A DNA stretch of 64,000 bases from WQXF01 sp031553615. Lineage in GTDB: Bacteria; Bacillota; Clostridia; Christensenellales; Aristaeellaceae. The DNA is taken from the NCBI GenBank assembly GCA_031553615.1, contig JAVBLJ010000011.1, positions 11,589 through 75,588 on the forward strand. Reading direction: 5' to 3'. Of the stretch, positions 16,797 to 24,724 are shown piece by piece. The notes below the pieces were generated by a model. It made no database searches. It saw only the letters and a list, made by a program, of their open reading frames with translations, and was not told where the DNA came from. Every line of letters starts with the position of its first letter. Positions within the stretch are counted from its first letter, which is position 1. A program made the translations under genes and the position numbers.

Positions 16797-17315
16797 ATGT
16801 CCCCCACGGTACAGGTGCTTGTGCGGCCCGCGACCGAGGCCGATATCCCCGCCATCCACCAGGTCACCCACGCGGCGTTCGAGGTATACGCCAACGACGT
16901 GCGCATGCCCGGGGCCATCGTTGCGCTGCGCGAGACCGAGGCCGACGTGCGCAAAGCGCTCGAGACCCTGAATGTACTGGTCGCCGAGGTCGAGGGCCAG
17001 GTGGTGGCCAGCGTGCGCTATCAGGATAAGGGCGGCATCGGCTACCTGAGCCGCTTCGCCGTGCACCCCGATCAGCAGCGCGGCGGCATTGGGCGCGCGC
17101 TGGTGCAGGCCGTGGAGGATGGCTGCCGCGCGCTGGGTCTGCCCGCCATCGCACTGCACACCAGCGCGCGTATGAGCAGCCTGGTGCATTTCTACTACCG
17201 CGCCGGATACTTCATCCACTCCACCGGCACCGATCGCGGCTACATCCGCGCGCTGTTCGTGCGCGAGCTTGGCGAACCGGATGCGTACGATTTGGGTCCG
17301 GTGCTCCAATCCTAG
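16797..17315 (+). CDS. GNAT-family N-acetyltransferase in the arg operon
   Basis: 172 residues with the GNAT core: LSRFAVHPDQQRGGIGRAL (motif A, acetyl-CoA pyrophosphate loop) at about 81-99, followed by LHTSARMSSLVHFYYRAGY. The ATG at 16797 follows AAAGGAG. It lies 43 bp after argF, apparently in the same transcript. GNATs acetylate amines; a short ArgA-like or NAT-type glutamate N-acetyltransferase would make sense here, but the substrate cannot be told from the sequence and it could equally be a RimI-like enzyme. Confidence 0.85.
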   Translation: MSPTVQVLVRPATEADIPAIHQVTHAAFEVYANDVRMPGAIVALRETEADVRKALETLNVLVAEVEGQVVASVRYQDKGGIGYLSRFAVHPDQQRGGIGRALVQAVEDGCRALGLPAIALHTSARMSSLVHFYYRAGYFIHSTGTDRGYIRALFVRELGEPDAYDLGPVLQS

Positions 17316-17355
17316 CGCACGGGCGGCTTATCGCGCCGCGAACATCAACGCACAT

Positions 17356-17419
17356 ATGAGGAGCCTAAGATGAGGAGCCTATGATGAGGAGCCTAATGAT
17401 GAGGAGCCTGATGATGAGG
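17356..17419 (+). repeat. Tandem 14-15-bp repeats multiplying a Shine-Dalgarno/ATG unit
   Basis: Four successive copies of ATGAGGAGCCT plus 2-4 bases run into the start of the rhodanese gene, ending with ATGATGAGGAAAAAA. Each unit contains AGGAG and an ATG, so several alternative initiation sites exist. Confidence 0.85.
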
Positions 17420-17875
17420 AAAAAAATCGCCGTCCTGCTGCTATCCCTTTTGTACTGCACGCTTTGTTTCCTGCTCTGCGGCTGCTCCGCAAGCGAGCGA
17501 ATCGAAGGCAAAGCCTCGCCATCCCCCACGGAAAAGGCAGCGTTTCAAATGATCTCGGCCGAGCAGGCGAAAGCCCTCATGCAATCCCTCGCGGACGAGG
17601 GCAAGAGCTACGTTCTGCTCGACGTCCGCACGGCGGAGGAGTATGCCGAGAAGCGGATCGAGGGCGCGATCCTGATCCCCATCGAGCCCGCGGACGAAAT
17701 CAAAGCCCGGGCGAGCGAAGAGCTGCCGGACAAAAGCGCGGTCATCCTCGTCTATTGCCGCAGCGGACGCAGGAGCAAGCTGGCGGCGGAAGAGCTCTGC
17801 GCCATGGGCTACACCCATGTCTATGAGTTTGGGGGCATCAACGATTGGCCCTATGACACCGTTAGCGGCGATTAA
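17411..17875 (+). CDS. Rhodanese-domain lipoprotein
   Basis: About 154 residues from the chosen ATG (17411). The lipoprotein signal MMRKKIAVLLLSLLYC continues to LCFLLCGCSAS, with lipidated Cys probably C25. A rhodanese domain follows (about 48-150) with LLDVRTAEEYAEKRIEGAI and the active-site loop C116-RSGRRS. It transfers sulfane sulfur or acts in thiol handling on the outer face of the membrane. The frame is open ten codons further upstream through the tandem repeat; 17411 or 17414 puts the signal sequence directly at the N terminus. Confidence 0.85.
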   Translation: MMRKKIAVLLLSLLYCTLCFLLCGCSASERIEGKASPSPTEKAAFQMISAEQAKALMQSLADEGKSYVLLDVRTAEEYAEKRIEGAILIPIEPADEIKARASEELPDKSAVILVYCRSGRRSKLAAEELCAMGYTHVYEFGGINDWPYDTVSGD

Positions 17876-17908
17876 GCGGTTAAGCGGCTAGGCGGATAAG
17901 TGTTTCGG

Positions 17909-18553
17909 TTAATTCAGCTCGTCCAGCGAAAGCGCGTAGCTGGGCGCAAATTCCGCCATAAAATCCCGCACCGCGTGCAGCTCCAGCGCCTGGATGCTGA
18001 CCAGTATGCTCTGCGCCGCCGTGGCGAACTCGGTGTTGCCCGCCTTGAGCTCCTCCACGCACTTGGCGTAGGCGGCGATGCGATCCGCAGCCTTCACCAG
18101 CGCCCAGGGCAGGGCCGTGGTGTCGGGCGCGAGCAGCGGCTCGTAGGCCGGGTGCAAATCCACCGGCAGCATGTCCAGTAGCTTGCGGGAAGCCACGTCC
18201 TCGATGCGGTGAAACGCTTCCTTGATGATGGGGTTATTGTACTTGATGGGCGTAGCCAAATCGCCGGTGATCACCTCGCCCGCATCGTGATAGAGCGCGA
18301 TGGCGGCCACCAGCCCGGTATCCAGCTTGCCGCCGTACCGCGCATTGTGAATCGCGGCCAGCGCATGGGCGATCATCGCCACCTGGGCGGTGTGCTCGGC
18401 ATCGTTCTCGGGCTGGGTGTTGCGCATCAGCCCCCAGCGCTGGATGAACTTCATGCGCGCCATGTAGGCAAAGAAATGGCTACGCCCCCGCGGCGCGCGG
18501 CTTTCCGCCTGCGCGGCCTTTGTCTCCGCAGTCTTTGTGGGGGTCTTTATCAT
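17909..18553 (-). CDS. yfbR: YfbR-like 5'-deoxynucleotidase (HD domain)
   Basis: 214 residues. The family start is clear from SHFFAYMARMKFIQRWGLMR and N-Q-PEND.EHTAQVAMIAHALA; the metal-binding HD lies in LYHDAGEVITGDLATPIKY. E. coli YfbR dephosphorylates deoxynucleoside 5'-monophosphates. An N-terminal tail of about 25 residues precedes the usual start, so the true start may lie downstream. It is convergent with the rhodanese gene and divergent from the TPP riboswitch. Confidence 0.88.
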   Translation of the reverse strand: MIKTPTKTAETKAAQAESRAPRGRSHFFAYMARMKFIQRWGLMRNTQPENDAEHTAQVAMIAHALAAIHNARYGGKLDTGLVAAIALYHDAGEVITGDLATPIKYNNPIIKEAFHRIEDVASRKLLDMLPVDLHPAYEPLLAPDTTALPWALVKAADRIAAYAKCVEELKAGNTEFATAAQSILVSIQALELHAVRDFMAEFAPSYALSLDELN

Positions 18554-18640
18554 CGCCGCATCCTCCTCAGAGTTCTCGATCTTTTCCCGATTTTCTTTCG
18601 AGCCTCAAGCGTTTGGGTTCTATACAAACCCCGCAGGCTA

Positions 18641-18649
18641 TGCTATACT
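18641..18649 (+). promoter_or_regulatory. Extended -10 promoter of the TPP riboswitch-thiT unit
   Basis: TGC then TATACT (18644-18649), about 20 bp before the riboswitch. No strong -35 at 17 bp. Confidence 0.6.
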
Positions 18650-18666
18650 ATGGGCCAACCGAATAC

Positions 18667-18745
18667 CGCTAGGGGAGCATTTATGCTGAGAGGGCATCCG
18701 CCCAACCCTTTGAACCTGTGTAGGTAATCCTACCGTAGGGAAGCG
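18667..18745 (+). promoter_or_regulatory. TPP riboswitch (THI element)
   Basis: Contains the conserved GCTGAGAGGG and ACCCTTTGAACCTG blocks and the closing GTAGGGAAGCG, with P1 formed by the CGCTAGGGGAGC and GGGAAGCG arms. It senses thiamine pyrophosphate and lies upstream of a terminator and thiT, fitting transcriptional attenuation. Confidence 0.97.
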
Positions 18746-18784
18746 AAAAGCGCAAGCCTTTTTCGGGCTAAGCTGTTTTCGTTT

Positions 18785-18811
18785 CCCGTGTGCAAAAGCA
18801 CACGGGTTTTT
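18785..18811 (+). terminator. Riboswitch expression-platform terminator
   Basis: CCCGTGTGC (18785-18793), AAAA loop, GCACACGGG (18798-18806), then TTTTT. Located between the TPP aptamer and thiT, so it should form when TPP is bound. Confidence 0.92.
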
Positions 18812-18871
18812 CGTTGCTCCGTTCGCGGGGCTTGCGGTAAAGAACGGTCGTGAAAGAGGAGGGGCTTTTCT

Positions 18872-19507
18872 ATGTTCAGCAAACTCGCGGAAATCACCCC
18901 GGTCACCTGGGTCGCCCTTTGTGCGCTGGCGCTGCTCGCCGTCGTGCTGCTCGCGGTACGCAAATCCGCCGCCCGCAAGGTCACCACCACCATGCTCGCC
19001 CACGGCGCGGCCTGCATCGCGCTTTCGTTCGTGCTTTCCTGCGTTCGGCTGTACCGCATGCCGCAGGGGGGCAGCATCACCCCGGCCTCCATGCTGCCGC
19101 TGATCGCCTTTGCATTTGCGTATGGGGTGCGACCCGGACTGCTGGCCGGAATCGCCTACGGGCTGCTGCAAATGTTGCAGGGCGCATGGATCGTGCATCC
19201 GGCGCAGATGCTGCTCGATTATCCGCTGGCCTTCGCGGCCCTCGGTCTGGCCGGGCTGACGCGCAACCATGGCGGAAGGTTCTCGCTGCTCATCGGCCTG
19301 CTCATCGGCACGCTGGGGCGGTTGCTTTGCGCCACGCTTTCAGGCATCATCATCTACAACGTGACCGGCCTGCCCGAGGGCAACGTGGTGCTGACCTCGC
19401 TGGTCTACAACCTCACCTACCTGGGCCCGGATGCGCTGCTGTGCGCGCTGGTCTGCCTAATCCCCGGCATCAGCGGGCTGATACAGCGGCTGGCCAAGCA
19501 GGCTTAG
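18872..19507 (+). CDS. thiT: Thiamine transporter S component (ECF-type)
   Basis: 211 residues, about six membrane helices. It carries the ThiT signature LSCVRLYRMPQGGSITPASM in the loop that binds thiamine, followed by HPAQMLLDYPLAFAALGLAG. It works with the shared ECF energising module (EcfA, EcfA' and EcfT, not in this window). The upstream TPP riboswitch independently supports the substrate. Confidence 0.96.
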   Translation: MFSKLAEITPVTWVALCALALLAVVLLAVRKSAARKVTTTMLAHGAACIALSFVLSCVRLYRMPQGGSITPASMLPLIAFAFAYGVRPGLLAGIAYGLLQMLQGAWIVHPAQMLLDYPLAFAALGLAGLTRNHGGRFSLLIGLLIGTLGRLLCATLSGIIIYNVTGLPEGNVVLTSLVYNLTYLGPDALLCALVCLIPGISGLIQRLAKQA

Positions 19508-19523
19508 CACAAACGACGACTTC

Positions 19524-19561
19524 AAAAAAGCAGGCGGGCAGACACAACCGCCTGCTTTTTT
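19524..19561. terminator. Bidirectional terminator between thiT and the MATE gene
   Basis: AAAAAAGCAGGCGG and CCGCCTGCTTTTTT form a 14-bp stem (19524-19537 / 19548-19561), with T-runs on both strands. Genes converge here. Confidence 0.92.
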
Positions 19562-19579
19562 GCTTTTCGTCGCTCCCCA

Positions 19580-20995
19580 TCAGCGTTCCTCCACAGGAAC
19601 CGTCAGGTTGCGCAGCCAGGTGCCGCGCTTCACAATGCGCAGCGCCCACACGATCTTGAGGTTCATCAGCACCTGTACGATGAACATCGCCAGCCGGATA
19701 TCGATCTTATCCGCCAAAAAGAAGCCCATGATCAGCGCAGCCGGCACCGGCAGCACCCACATGTAGCCGCTGTCCAGCAGCATGGCGTTGCGCGTATCGC
19801 CCCCGGCGCGCAGCAGGAAGAAACTGAGCCCATATAGCGCGCCGAAGGGGAAGAAGATCGCCAGGAGCCAAATGAGCTGCTTAGCCAGCGGAATCTGCTG
19901 CGGCGAAAGCTTGGGGAAAAGGTCCCCCACCAGCTGCGCCACCCCCAGCGCTACGCAAACGCACACCAGCGTGATCATCAGCCCCAGACCGTAAAGCCGC
20001 TTCGCACTCTGCTTGGCTTGGGCAAATTCGCCAGCGCCCAGCTGCTTACCCACCATCACCGATACGGCACTGCTCATGCCCATGAACAGCACAAACGCGA
20101 TGTTGAACACCTGATCCGCCACGTTCAGCGCGGGCAGAGCGGTCTCGTTGATGCGCGCATACACCTTGAAGAAGATCAGCAGCCCCGATGACCACAAAAC
20201 TTCGTTGATGGTGAGCGGCAGCGCCTTGCGCAGGTAATCGCGCATGAGCGGCTTGCCGATGCGGAAGGCCTGGGTGAGCCGCAGGCTGTACGGAGTTTTG
20301 CGCGAGAGCAACACGGCAATGTAAATGGTCATCTCCAGCAGGCGACCCAGCAGCGTGCCCAGCGCCGCGCCGCGCACGCCCATGACCGGGAAGCCGAACT
20401 TACCAAATATAAACACCCAATTGAAAAAAGCATTGGATGCAATGGCCAGTATGCTCACCACCATGGGCAGCAGGTTGATGCCCAGCGCACGCAGCGAGAA
20501 GATGCACACCGAGGAAACCGCCGCGGGCAGGAAGGCCCAAGCCGCCAGCCGCAGGTATTCCACGCCCACCGAAATGGTGTACGCATCCTGGATAAACAGC
20601 CCCATGATCCACTCGGAGCACAACCCCATCACCATCGCAAAGGCCGAAGAAATGCCCAATCCAATCAGCATCTCCACCGAGAAGATGCGCTGGCACACTT
20701 CCACCTTTTTCGCGCCATAGTATTGGGAGAGCAGCAGGCTGGCCGCGCCCGTGAAGCCAAAGAACAGGCCGTAATAGATCATGGCCGGCTTGTTGGCCAC
20801 GGTCACCGCGCTCATCGAAAGCTCGTCGATGCTGGCCACCATCACGTTGTCCACGAAGTTAAAGAGTGCGTTAACCAGTTGCTGCAGCACGACGGGAATC
20901 ATCACCACAAGCGCGCATTTATAAAACGCGCGGTCTCCTACGTATCCGGCGACCCGGGGGTGTTTCGCCAAAAACTGTTTCGTATTGGATGTCAT
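19580..20995 (-). CDS. MATE-family efflux transporter
   Basis: 471 residues, twelve hydrophobic segments, two MatE repeats. The first has IPVVLQQLVNALFNFVDNVM and MIYYGLFFGFTGAASLLLSQ. The second begins near ALPLTINEVLWSSGLLIFFKVY. Members export drugs or metabolites using H+ or Na+ gradients. I place the start at the ATG 20993-20995 (MTSNTKQF). The frame is open for another 60 codons, but that stretch is a low-complexity product of tandem repeats (KRRS/GSQKESQKG). AAAGGAG lies somewhat far (about 16 nt) upstream. The substrate is unknown. Confidence 0.93.
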   Translation of the reverse strand: MTSNTKQFLAKHPRVAGYVGDRAFYKCALVVMIPVVLQQLVNALFNFVDNVMVASIDELSMSAVTVANKPAMIYYGLFFGFTGAASLLLSQYYGAKKVEVCQRIFSVEMLIGLGISSAFAMVMGLCSEWIMGLFIQDAYTISVGVEYLRLAAWAFLPAAVSSVCIFSLRALGINLLPMVVSILAIASNAFFNWVFIFGKFGFPVMGVRGAALGTLLGRLLEMTIYIAVLLSRKTPYSLRLTQAFRIGKPLMRDYLRKALPLTINEVLWSSGLLIFFKVYARINETALPALNVADQVFNIAFVLFMGMSSAVSVMVGKQLGAGEFAQAKQSAKRLYGLGLMITLVCVCVALGVAQLVGDLFPKLSPQQIPLAKQLIWLLAIFFPFGALYGLSFFLLRAGGDTRNAMLLDSGYMWVLPVPAALIMGFFLADKIDIRLAMFIVQVLMNLKIVWALRIVKRGTWLRNLTVPVEER

Positions 20996-21011
20996 AGTGA
21001 ATGCGGTTGAA

Positions 21012-21105
21012 CTCCTTTTGATTCCCTTTTGACTTTCTTTTTGACTTCCTTTTGATCTCCGCTTGATTTCTGTTTGATCTCCGTTTGATCTCCGTTTGTT
21101 TTCTG
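21012..21105 (-). repeat. Imperfect 11-bp tandem repeats in the MATE leader
   Basis: About eight or nine imperfect copies of GGAGATCAAAC (minus strand) lie between promoter and start codon, decaying towards the gene (AAGGAAGTCAAA, AGGGAATCAAA, AGGAGTTCAA). Most copies contain an AGG/GGAG core resembling a ribosome-binding site. Confidence 0.8.
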
Positions 21106-21130
21106 CGCCAGACACGGTACCAGTTATCGT

Positions 21131-21159
21131 ATCATATTTCCCGCAAAATAGCCAAGCAA
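21131..21159 (-). promoter_or_regulatory. Promoter of the MATE gene
   Basis: On the minus strand, TTGCTT (21154-21159), 17 bp, TATGAT (21131-21136). The target duplication of element B2 begins three bases upstream of the -35 box. Confidence 0.7.
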
Positions 21160-21172
21160 AAAAACCCGTCAG

Positions 21173-21482
21173 CACGGCGAACGCATTTACATCCTAAAAC
21201 TTGGCAGATGCGCAGAGAAGGAGTCCAGGGGGCGAGCGATAAGCCCCCTGGTCGCTCCCGCAGGAGCGAAACTCCTATCTTCGGAAGGGTATTTCGCCCT
21301 CACGGTCGACCAGAGGGCTTTGCGGTCCCCTCAATTCGCGATGGTCGCGCCGTGCACGGCGCTCTGTCGCTCATTGGTCTTCCGCGCCGTCTCTTCGCGC
21401 CACTGGCGCGACGGCGCTCCGACCCCTCAGGACTCCTTCGCACCGCAACTCCCAGTATCTGTATTCAAATGCGTTGGCCCTG
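21173..21482. mobile_element. 310-bp structured element B2, inverted copy, with 10-bp target duplication
   Basis: Nearly the full length matches the element at 6076-6386 in reverse orientation. Ends CACGGCGAACGCATTT (21173-21188) and AAATGCGTTGGCCCTG (21467-21482) are inverted repeats at 14 of 16 positions. AACCCGTCAG flanks both ends (21163-21172 and 21483-21492). Different target duplications of equal length at the two copies are direct evidence of transposition. No transposase is encoded. It lies between the divergent MATE and apgM genes. Confidence 0.88.
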
Positions 21483-21619
21483 AACCCGTCAGCTGCATCG
21501 GTATTCCCGTTTCCCGTTTTCCCGTTTCGCAAAGGATTCGCGGCGCACGAGCAGGGAATTCCGCCCCGCATGTCTAATGTAATACAAATTATGTTTGTGG
21601 CACAACAAAGGAGTTTCGC

Positions 21620-22873
21620 ATGAAGTACGTGATCCTCATCGCCGATGGCATCGCCGATACCGCCGTGCCCGCGCTGGGCGGCCGGACGCCGTTGGAGGCG
21701 CTGCCTCTCCCGGCCTTCGATGCGCTCGCCGGGGGGCTGCTGGGCCGCGCGCGCACCGTCCCCCAGGGCGTGCCCGCAGGCAGCGATACCGCCATCCTTT
21801 CCATATTCGGGTACGATCCCTGCGCCTGCTACACCGGCCGCTCCCCCCTGGAAGCCGCTGGAAGCGGGGTAACGCTGCGCCCCGGCGAGGTCTCGTTCCG
21901 CGTGAACCTGACCGCGCTGGAGGGCGAAAGCTTTGAAGATGCGCGCATCCTTTCACACAACGGCGGCAACGTGGAGGGCGAGGAGGTCGATGCGCTGATC
22001 GCGGCGTTGCGGGCCGATCCGGCCTTTCAGCGGGCCGCGCAGGCGCTGGGCATGTCGCTGCACGCCAGCCGCAGCTTCCGCCACATCGGCGTAATCGGCG
22101 CCGAGCACTGCGCGCAGGTGGGCGATGCCGCGTCCTACCAGCTCACCGAACCGCACAACGTATTGGAGCAACCCATCGCGCAGCACCTGCCGCGCGGAGC
22201 CTCGGCGGAGGCACTGACCGAGTACATGCGCGCCTCCCACGCCGCGCTGCGCGATCACCCGGTCAACCGGGCGCGGGCGGCACGCGGGGTTCTGCCCGCC
22301 AACTGCCTGTGGCCGTGGGGTGCGGGACGCGCGCTGGTGCTGGAGCCCTTCGCCCAAAAGTATGGCAAGAGCGCCGTGGTGATCTCGGCGGTGCCGTTGG
22401 TGTGGGGCATCGCCGCGCTGGGCGGGCTGCCCGCGCCTCGCGTGCCGGGCGCAACCGGCGATCTGGATACCGATTATGCCGCCAAGGTGCAGGCCGCGCT
22501 CGATGCGTTGGCCTCGGGTGCGGATTTGGCCGTCATCCACATCGAGGCCCCCGACGAATGCGCCCACGCGGGCGACGTAGAAGGCAAGTGCGAGGCGATC
22601 CGCCGCATCGATGCGCGCATAGCCGCCCCGCTGCTGGCTGCGCTGCCCGGCGTGGATCCCGAGTTCCGCATCCTGCTGCTCAGCGATCACTACACCCTGC
22701 TGGATACCCGCAAGCACGATGGCACGCCGGTACCCTTCTGCCTTTACGATAGCCGCAGCCCGGGCACCTCGCGCAAGTATTCCGAAGGCGCGGCATCTGC
22801 CGAAGCGTTGCTCGATCCAGGGCACCTCCTGCCCGCACTGCTGTTTGAAACCCTTCCGAAAAACGCTCGCTAA
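21620..22873 (+). CDS. apgM: ApgM-type cofactor-independent phosphoglycerate mutase
   Basis: 417 residues of the alkaline-phosphatase superfamily: MKYVILIADGIAD at the start, the metal/phosphate Ser55 in PAGSDTAILSIFGYDP, HIEAPDECAHAGDVEGK in the middle and ILLLSDHYT near the end. Archaeal ApgM interconverts 2- and 3-phosphoglycerate. In several anaerobic bacteria this family has been proposed to act as an alternative homoserine kinase, which cannot be decided here. AAAGGAG precedes the ATG. It is a single gene downstream of element B2. Confidence 0.9.
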   Translation: MKYVILIADGIADTAVPALGGRTPLEALPLPAFDALAGGLLGRARTVPQGVPAGSDTAILSIFGYDPCACYTGRSPLEAAGSGVTLRPGEVSFRVNLTALEGESFEDARILSHNGGNVEGEEVDALIAALRADPAFQRAAQALGMSLHASRSFRHIGVIGAEHCAQVGDAASYQLTEPHNVLEQPIAQHLPRGASAEALTEYMRASHAALRDHPVNRARAARGVLPANCLWPWGAGRALVLEPFAQKYGKSAVVISAVPLVWGIAALGGLPAPRVPGATGDLDTDYAAKVQAALDALASGADLAVIHIEAPDECAHAGDVEGKCEAIRRIDARIAAPLLAALPGVDPEFRILLLSDHYTLLDTRKHDGTPVPFCLYDSRSPGTSRKYSEGAASAEALLDPGHLLPALLFETLPKNAR

Positions 22874-22976
22874 AACTCTTTATCAAGCTCTTTCGGAAGG
22901 AAAACCAGCTTTCGTTCGTTAAATCCACGAACCCTTCCCCCACAACACCCCGTAATCGAACGACGGAGGCTACGAT

Positions 22977-23861
22977 ATGCGCAAATGCAAACGATTCCTC
23001 TCCCTGGTGCTCGCGCTGGTGTGCGCCCTTCTATGTATTTCTCCGTGCATCTGCCCAACCGCGTTGGCCGAGGAAACACCGCTCAAGCACTACCTGGTGC
23101 TAGGGCAGGATTACTACACGCTCAAGGCCTCGACCTCCACGCGTACCGACACGCTGCTGCTGGTCTCGCTGGATTCTGCGGGCAATCGCATCATTTTCAC
23201 GTCCATATTGCGCGATTGCAAGGTGACCACGCCCAACGGCGGCGAGAACAAGCTGAACACCGTGTTTGTCAACTACGGGTTCGAGGGCATTCGCTCCACC
23301 CTGGAGAGCCATCTGGGCGTGAAGATCGAGGGGATCGTCACCATCGATTTTGAGACCGTGAAGGACTTGGTCGATGCGTTCGGCGGCGTTGATATCGAGA
23401 TATCGCAGACCGAATACGGCATGATCCACAGCATCCTGCTGGGCGACGACCCCAACATGCCCAAGGGCCCGGGCTTGGCCCACATGACCGGGCGCATCGC
23501 GCTGGCCTACATGCGCGACCGAAGCTCCGGCGGCAGCGATTTTTCCCGCACCGCGCATCAGCGCGAGGTAATCTCGCAGCTGCTGTCGAAGGCTTCGGAG
23601 CTCTCGCTGCCCGATCTGCTCAACGTGTACAACACGCTCAGCGGCAAGGTCAACACCGACATGAGCCAGCTCCAGCTGCTCAGTGCGCTGCAGACGGCCT
23701 ACGGGCTCATGGGCGCGGAGATCGTGGAGCATCACGTGCCCGCAGATCACACCTTCGCCTATGGGCGGCTGCGCGGCTCCTCGGTGCTGGACGTGCGCTG
23801 GAAGCGCAACCGCGAGCTGTTGCAGGAGCTATTCTACCCCGAAACCGTAGCCCAGCCGTGA
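22977..23861 (+). CDS. LytR-CpsA-Psr (LCP) family protein
   Basis: 294 residues. An N-terminal signal or anchor (about 8-31) is followed by an LCP domain (about 35-270), with RTDTLLLVSLD, a SILRD motif, KLNTVFVNYGFEGI and the Arg-rich stretch YMRDRSSGGSDFSRTAHQRE that binds the polyprenyl pyrophosphate head group. LCP proteins attach teichoic acids or capsule polymers to peptidoglycan at the outer membrane face. It overlaps the next gene by one base (TGATG), though that gene belongs to DNA repair. Confidence 0.93.
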   Translation: MRKCKRFLSLVLALVCALLCISPCICPTALAEETPLKHYLVLGQDYYTLKASTSTRTDTLLLVSLDSAGNRIIFTSILRDCKVTTPNGGENKLNTVFVNYGFEGIRSTLESHLGVKIEGIVTIDFETVKDLVDAFGGVDIEISQTEYGMIHSILLGDDPNMPKGPGLAHMTGRIALAYMRDRSSGGSDFSRTAHQREVISQLLSKASELSLPDLLNVYNTLSGKVNTDMSQLQLLSALQTAYGLMGAEIVEHHVPADHTFAYGRLRGSSVLDVRWKRNRELLQELFYPETVAQP

Positions 23862-24691
23862 TGCACACCCCCGAAACGAGCGGCGTGCTGCTAACCGAAT
23901 GTGAGGATTTTTCCCCCGCGCTGATCTTCGGCTGCGGGCAGAGTTTCCGGTTTGAACAGATGGAGCCCGGCCTGTACCGGGGCGTAGCGCTGGGCCGGGA
24001 GCTGACGCTCGCCGAAACGCCCCAGGGCGTGCGCCTGCACTGTACGCCGCAGGAGTACGAGGCCGTATGGCGCGCCTACTTCGATATGGATCTGGACTAT
24101 GCGGCCGTCCGCCGCGCCGTCGCGGTCACGCCCTTCATGGGCGAGGCAGTGGACTTCGGGCGCGGCCTGCGCATACTGCGGCAGGATTTCTGGGAAGCCG
24201 CCTGCTCCTTTCTCATTTCGCAATGCAACAACATCGCCCGCATCAAGGGCATCGTGGCCCGGCTATGCGAGCGCCATGGCGAGGCGGTGAGCGAAAAAGC
24301 CCACGCCTTTCCCTCTGCCGGGCAGGTCGCCTGCCTATCCGAAACGGAGCTGCGCGCACTGGGCACCGGCTACCGTGCGCCCTACCTGCTCGCCGCGGCG
24401 CGGGCCGTGGCCGAGGGCCGTCTCTCCGCCGCCGCGCTCAATGCGCTCCCCTACGCCGAGGCCAAGCGCGCCCTCATGCAGACCCCGGGCATCGGTGCCA
24501 AGGTAGCCGATTGCATCCTGCTCTACGGCCTGCACCGGACCGATGCCTTCCCGGTGGACGTGTGGATGCGCCGCGCGCTCGCCGAGCACTTCCCCGCCGG
24601 ATTCGATCCCGCCGAGTTCGGCCCCCATGCGGGCATCGCGCAGCAATACATATTCCACTACGAGCGCCATTTATACGGCAAGGCCGTGTAG
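23861..24691 (+). CDS. 8-oxoguanine DNA glycosylase (OGG type)
   Basis: 276 residues with an OGG N-terminal domain and an HhH-GPD core: FLISQCNNIARIKGIV, then the helix-hairpin-helix TPGIGAKVADCILLYGLHR with Schiff-base lysine K214 and catalytic D233 in FPVDVWMRR. The 19-residue spacing equals that of human OGG1 K249/D268. It excises 8-oxoguanine. The ATG at 23861 overlaps the stop of the LCP gene; the adjacent GTG at 23858 is an alternative. Confidence 0.93.
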   Translation: MHTPETSGVLLTECEDFSPALIFGCGQSFRFEQMEPGLYRGVALGRELTLAETPQGVRLHCTPQEYEAVWRAYFDMDLDYAAVRRAVAVTPFMGEAVDFGRGLRILRQDFWEAACSFLISQCNNIARIKGIVARLCERHGEAVSEKAHAFPSAGQVACLSETELRALGTGYRAPYLLAAARAVAEGRLSAAALNALPYAEAKRALMQTPGIGAKVADCILLYGLHRTDAFPVDVWMRRALAEHFPAGFDPAEFGPHAGIAQQYIFHYERHLYGKAV

Positions 24692-24724
24692 CCGCACACC
24701 GCGCATCACAAAGGAGGATATCCC

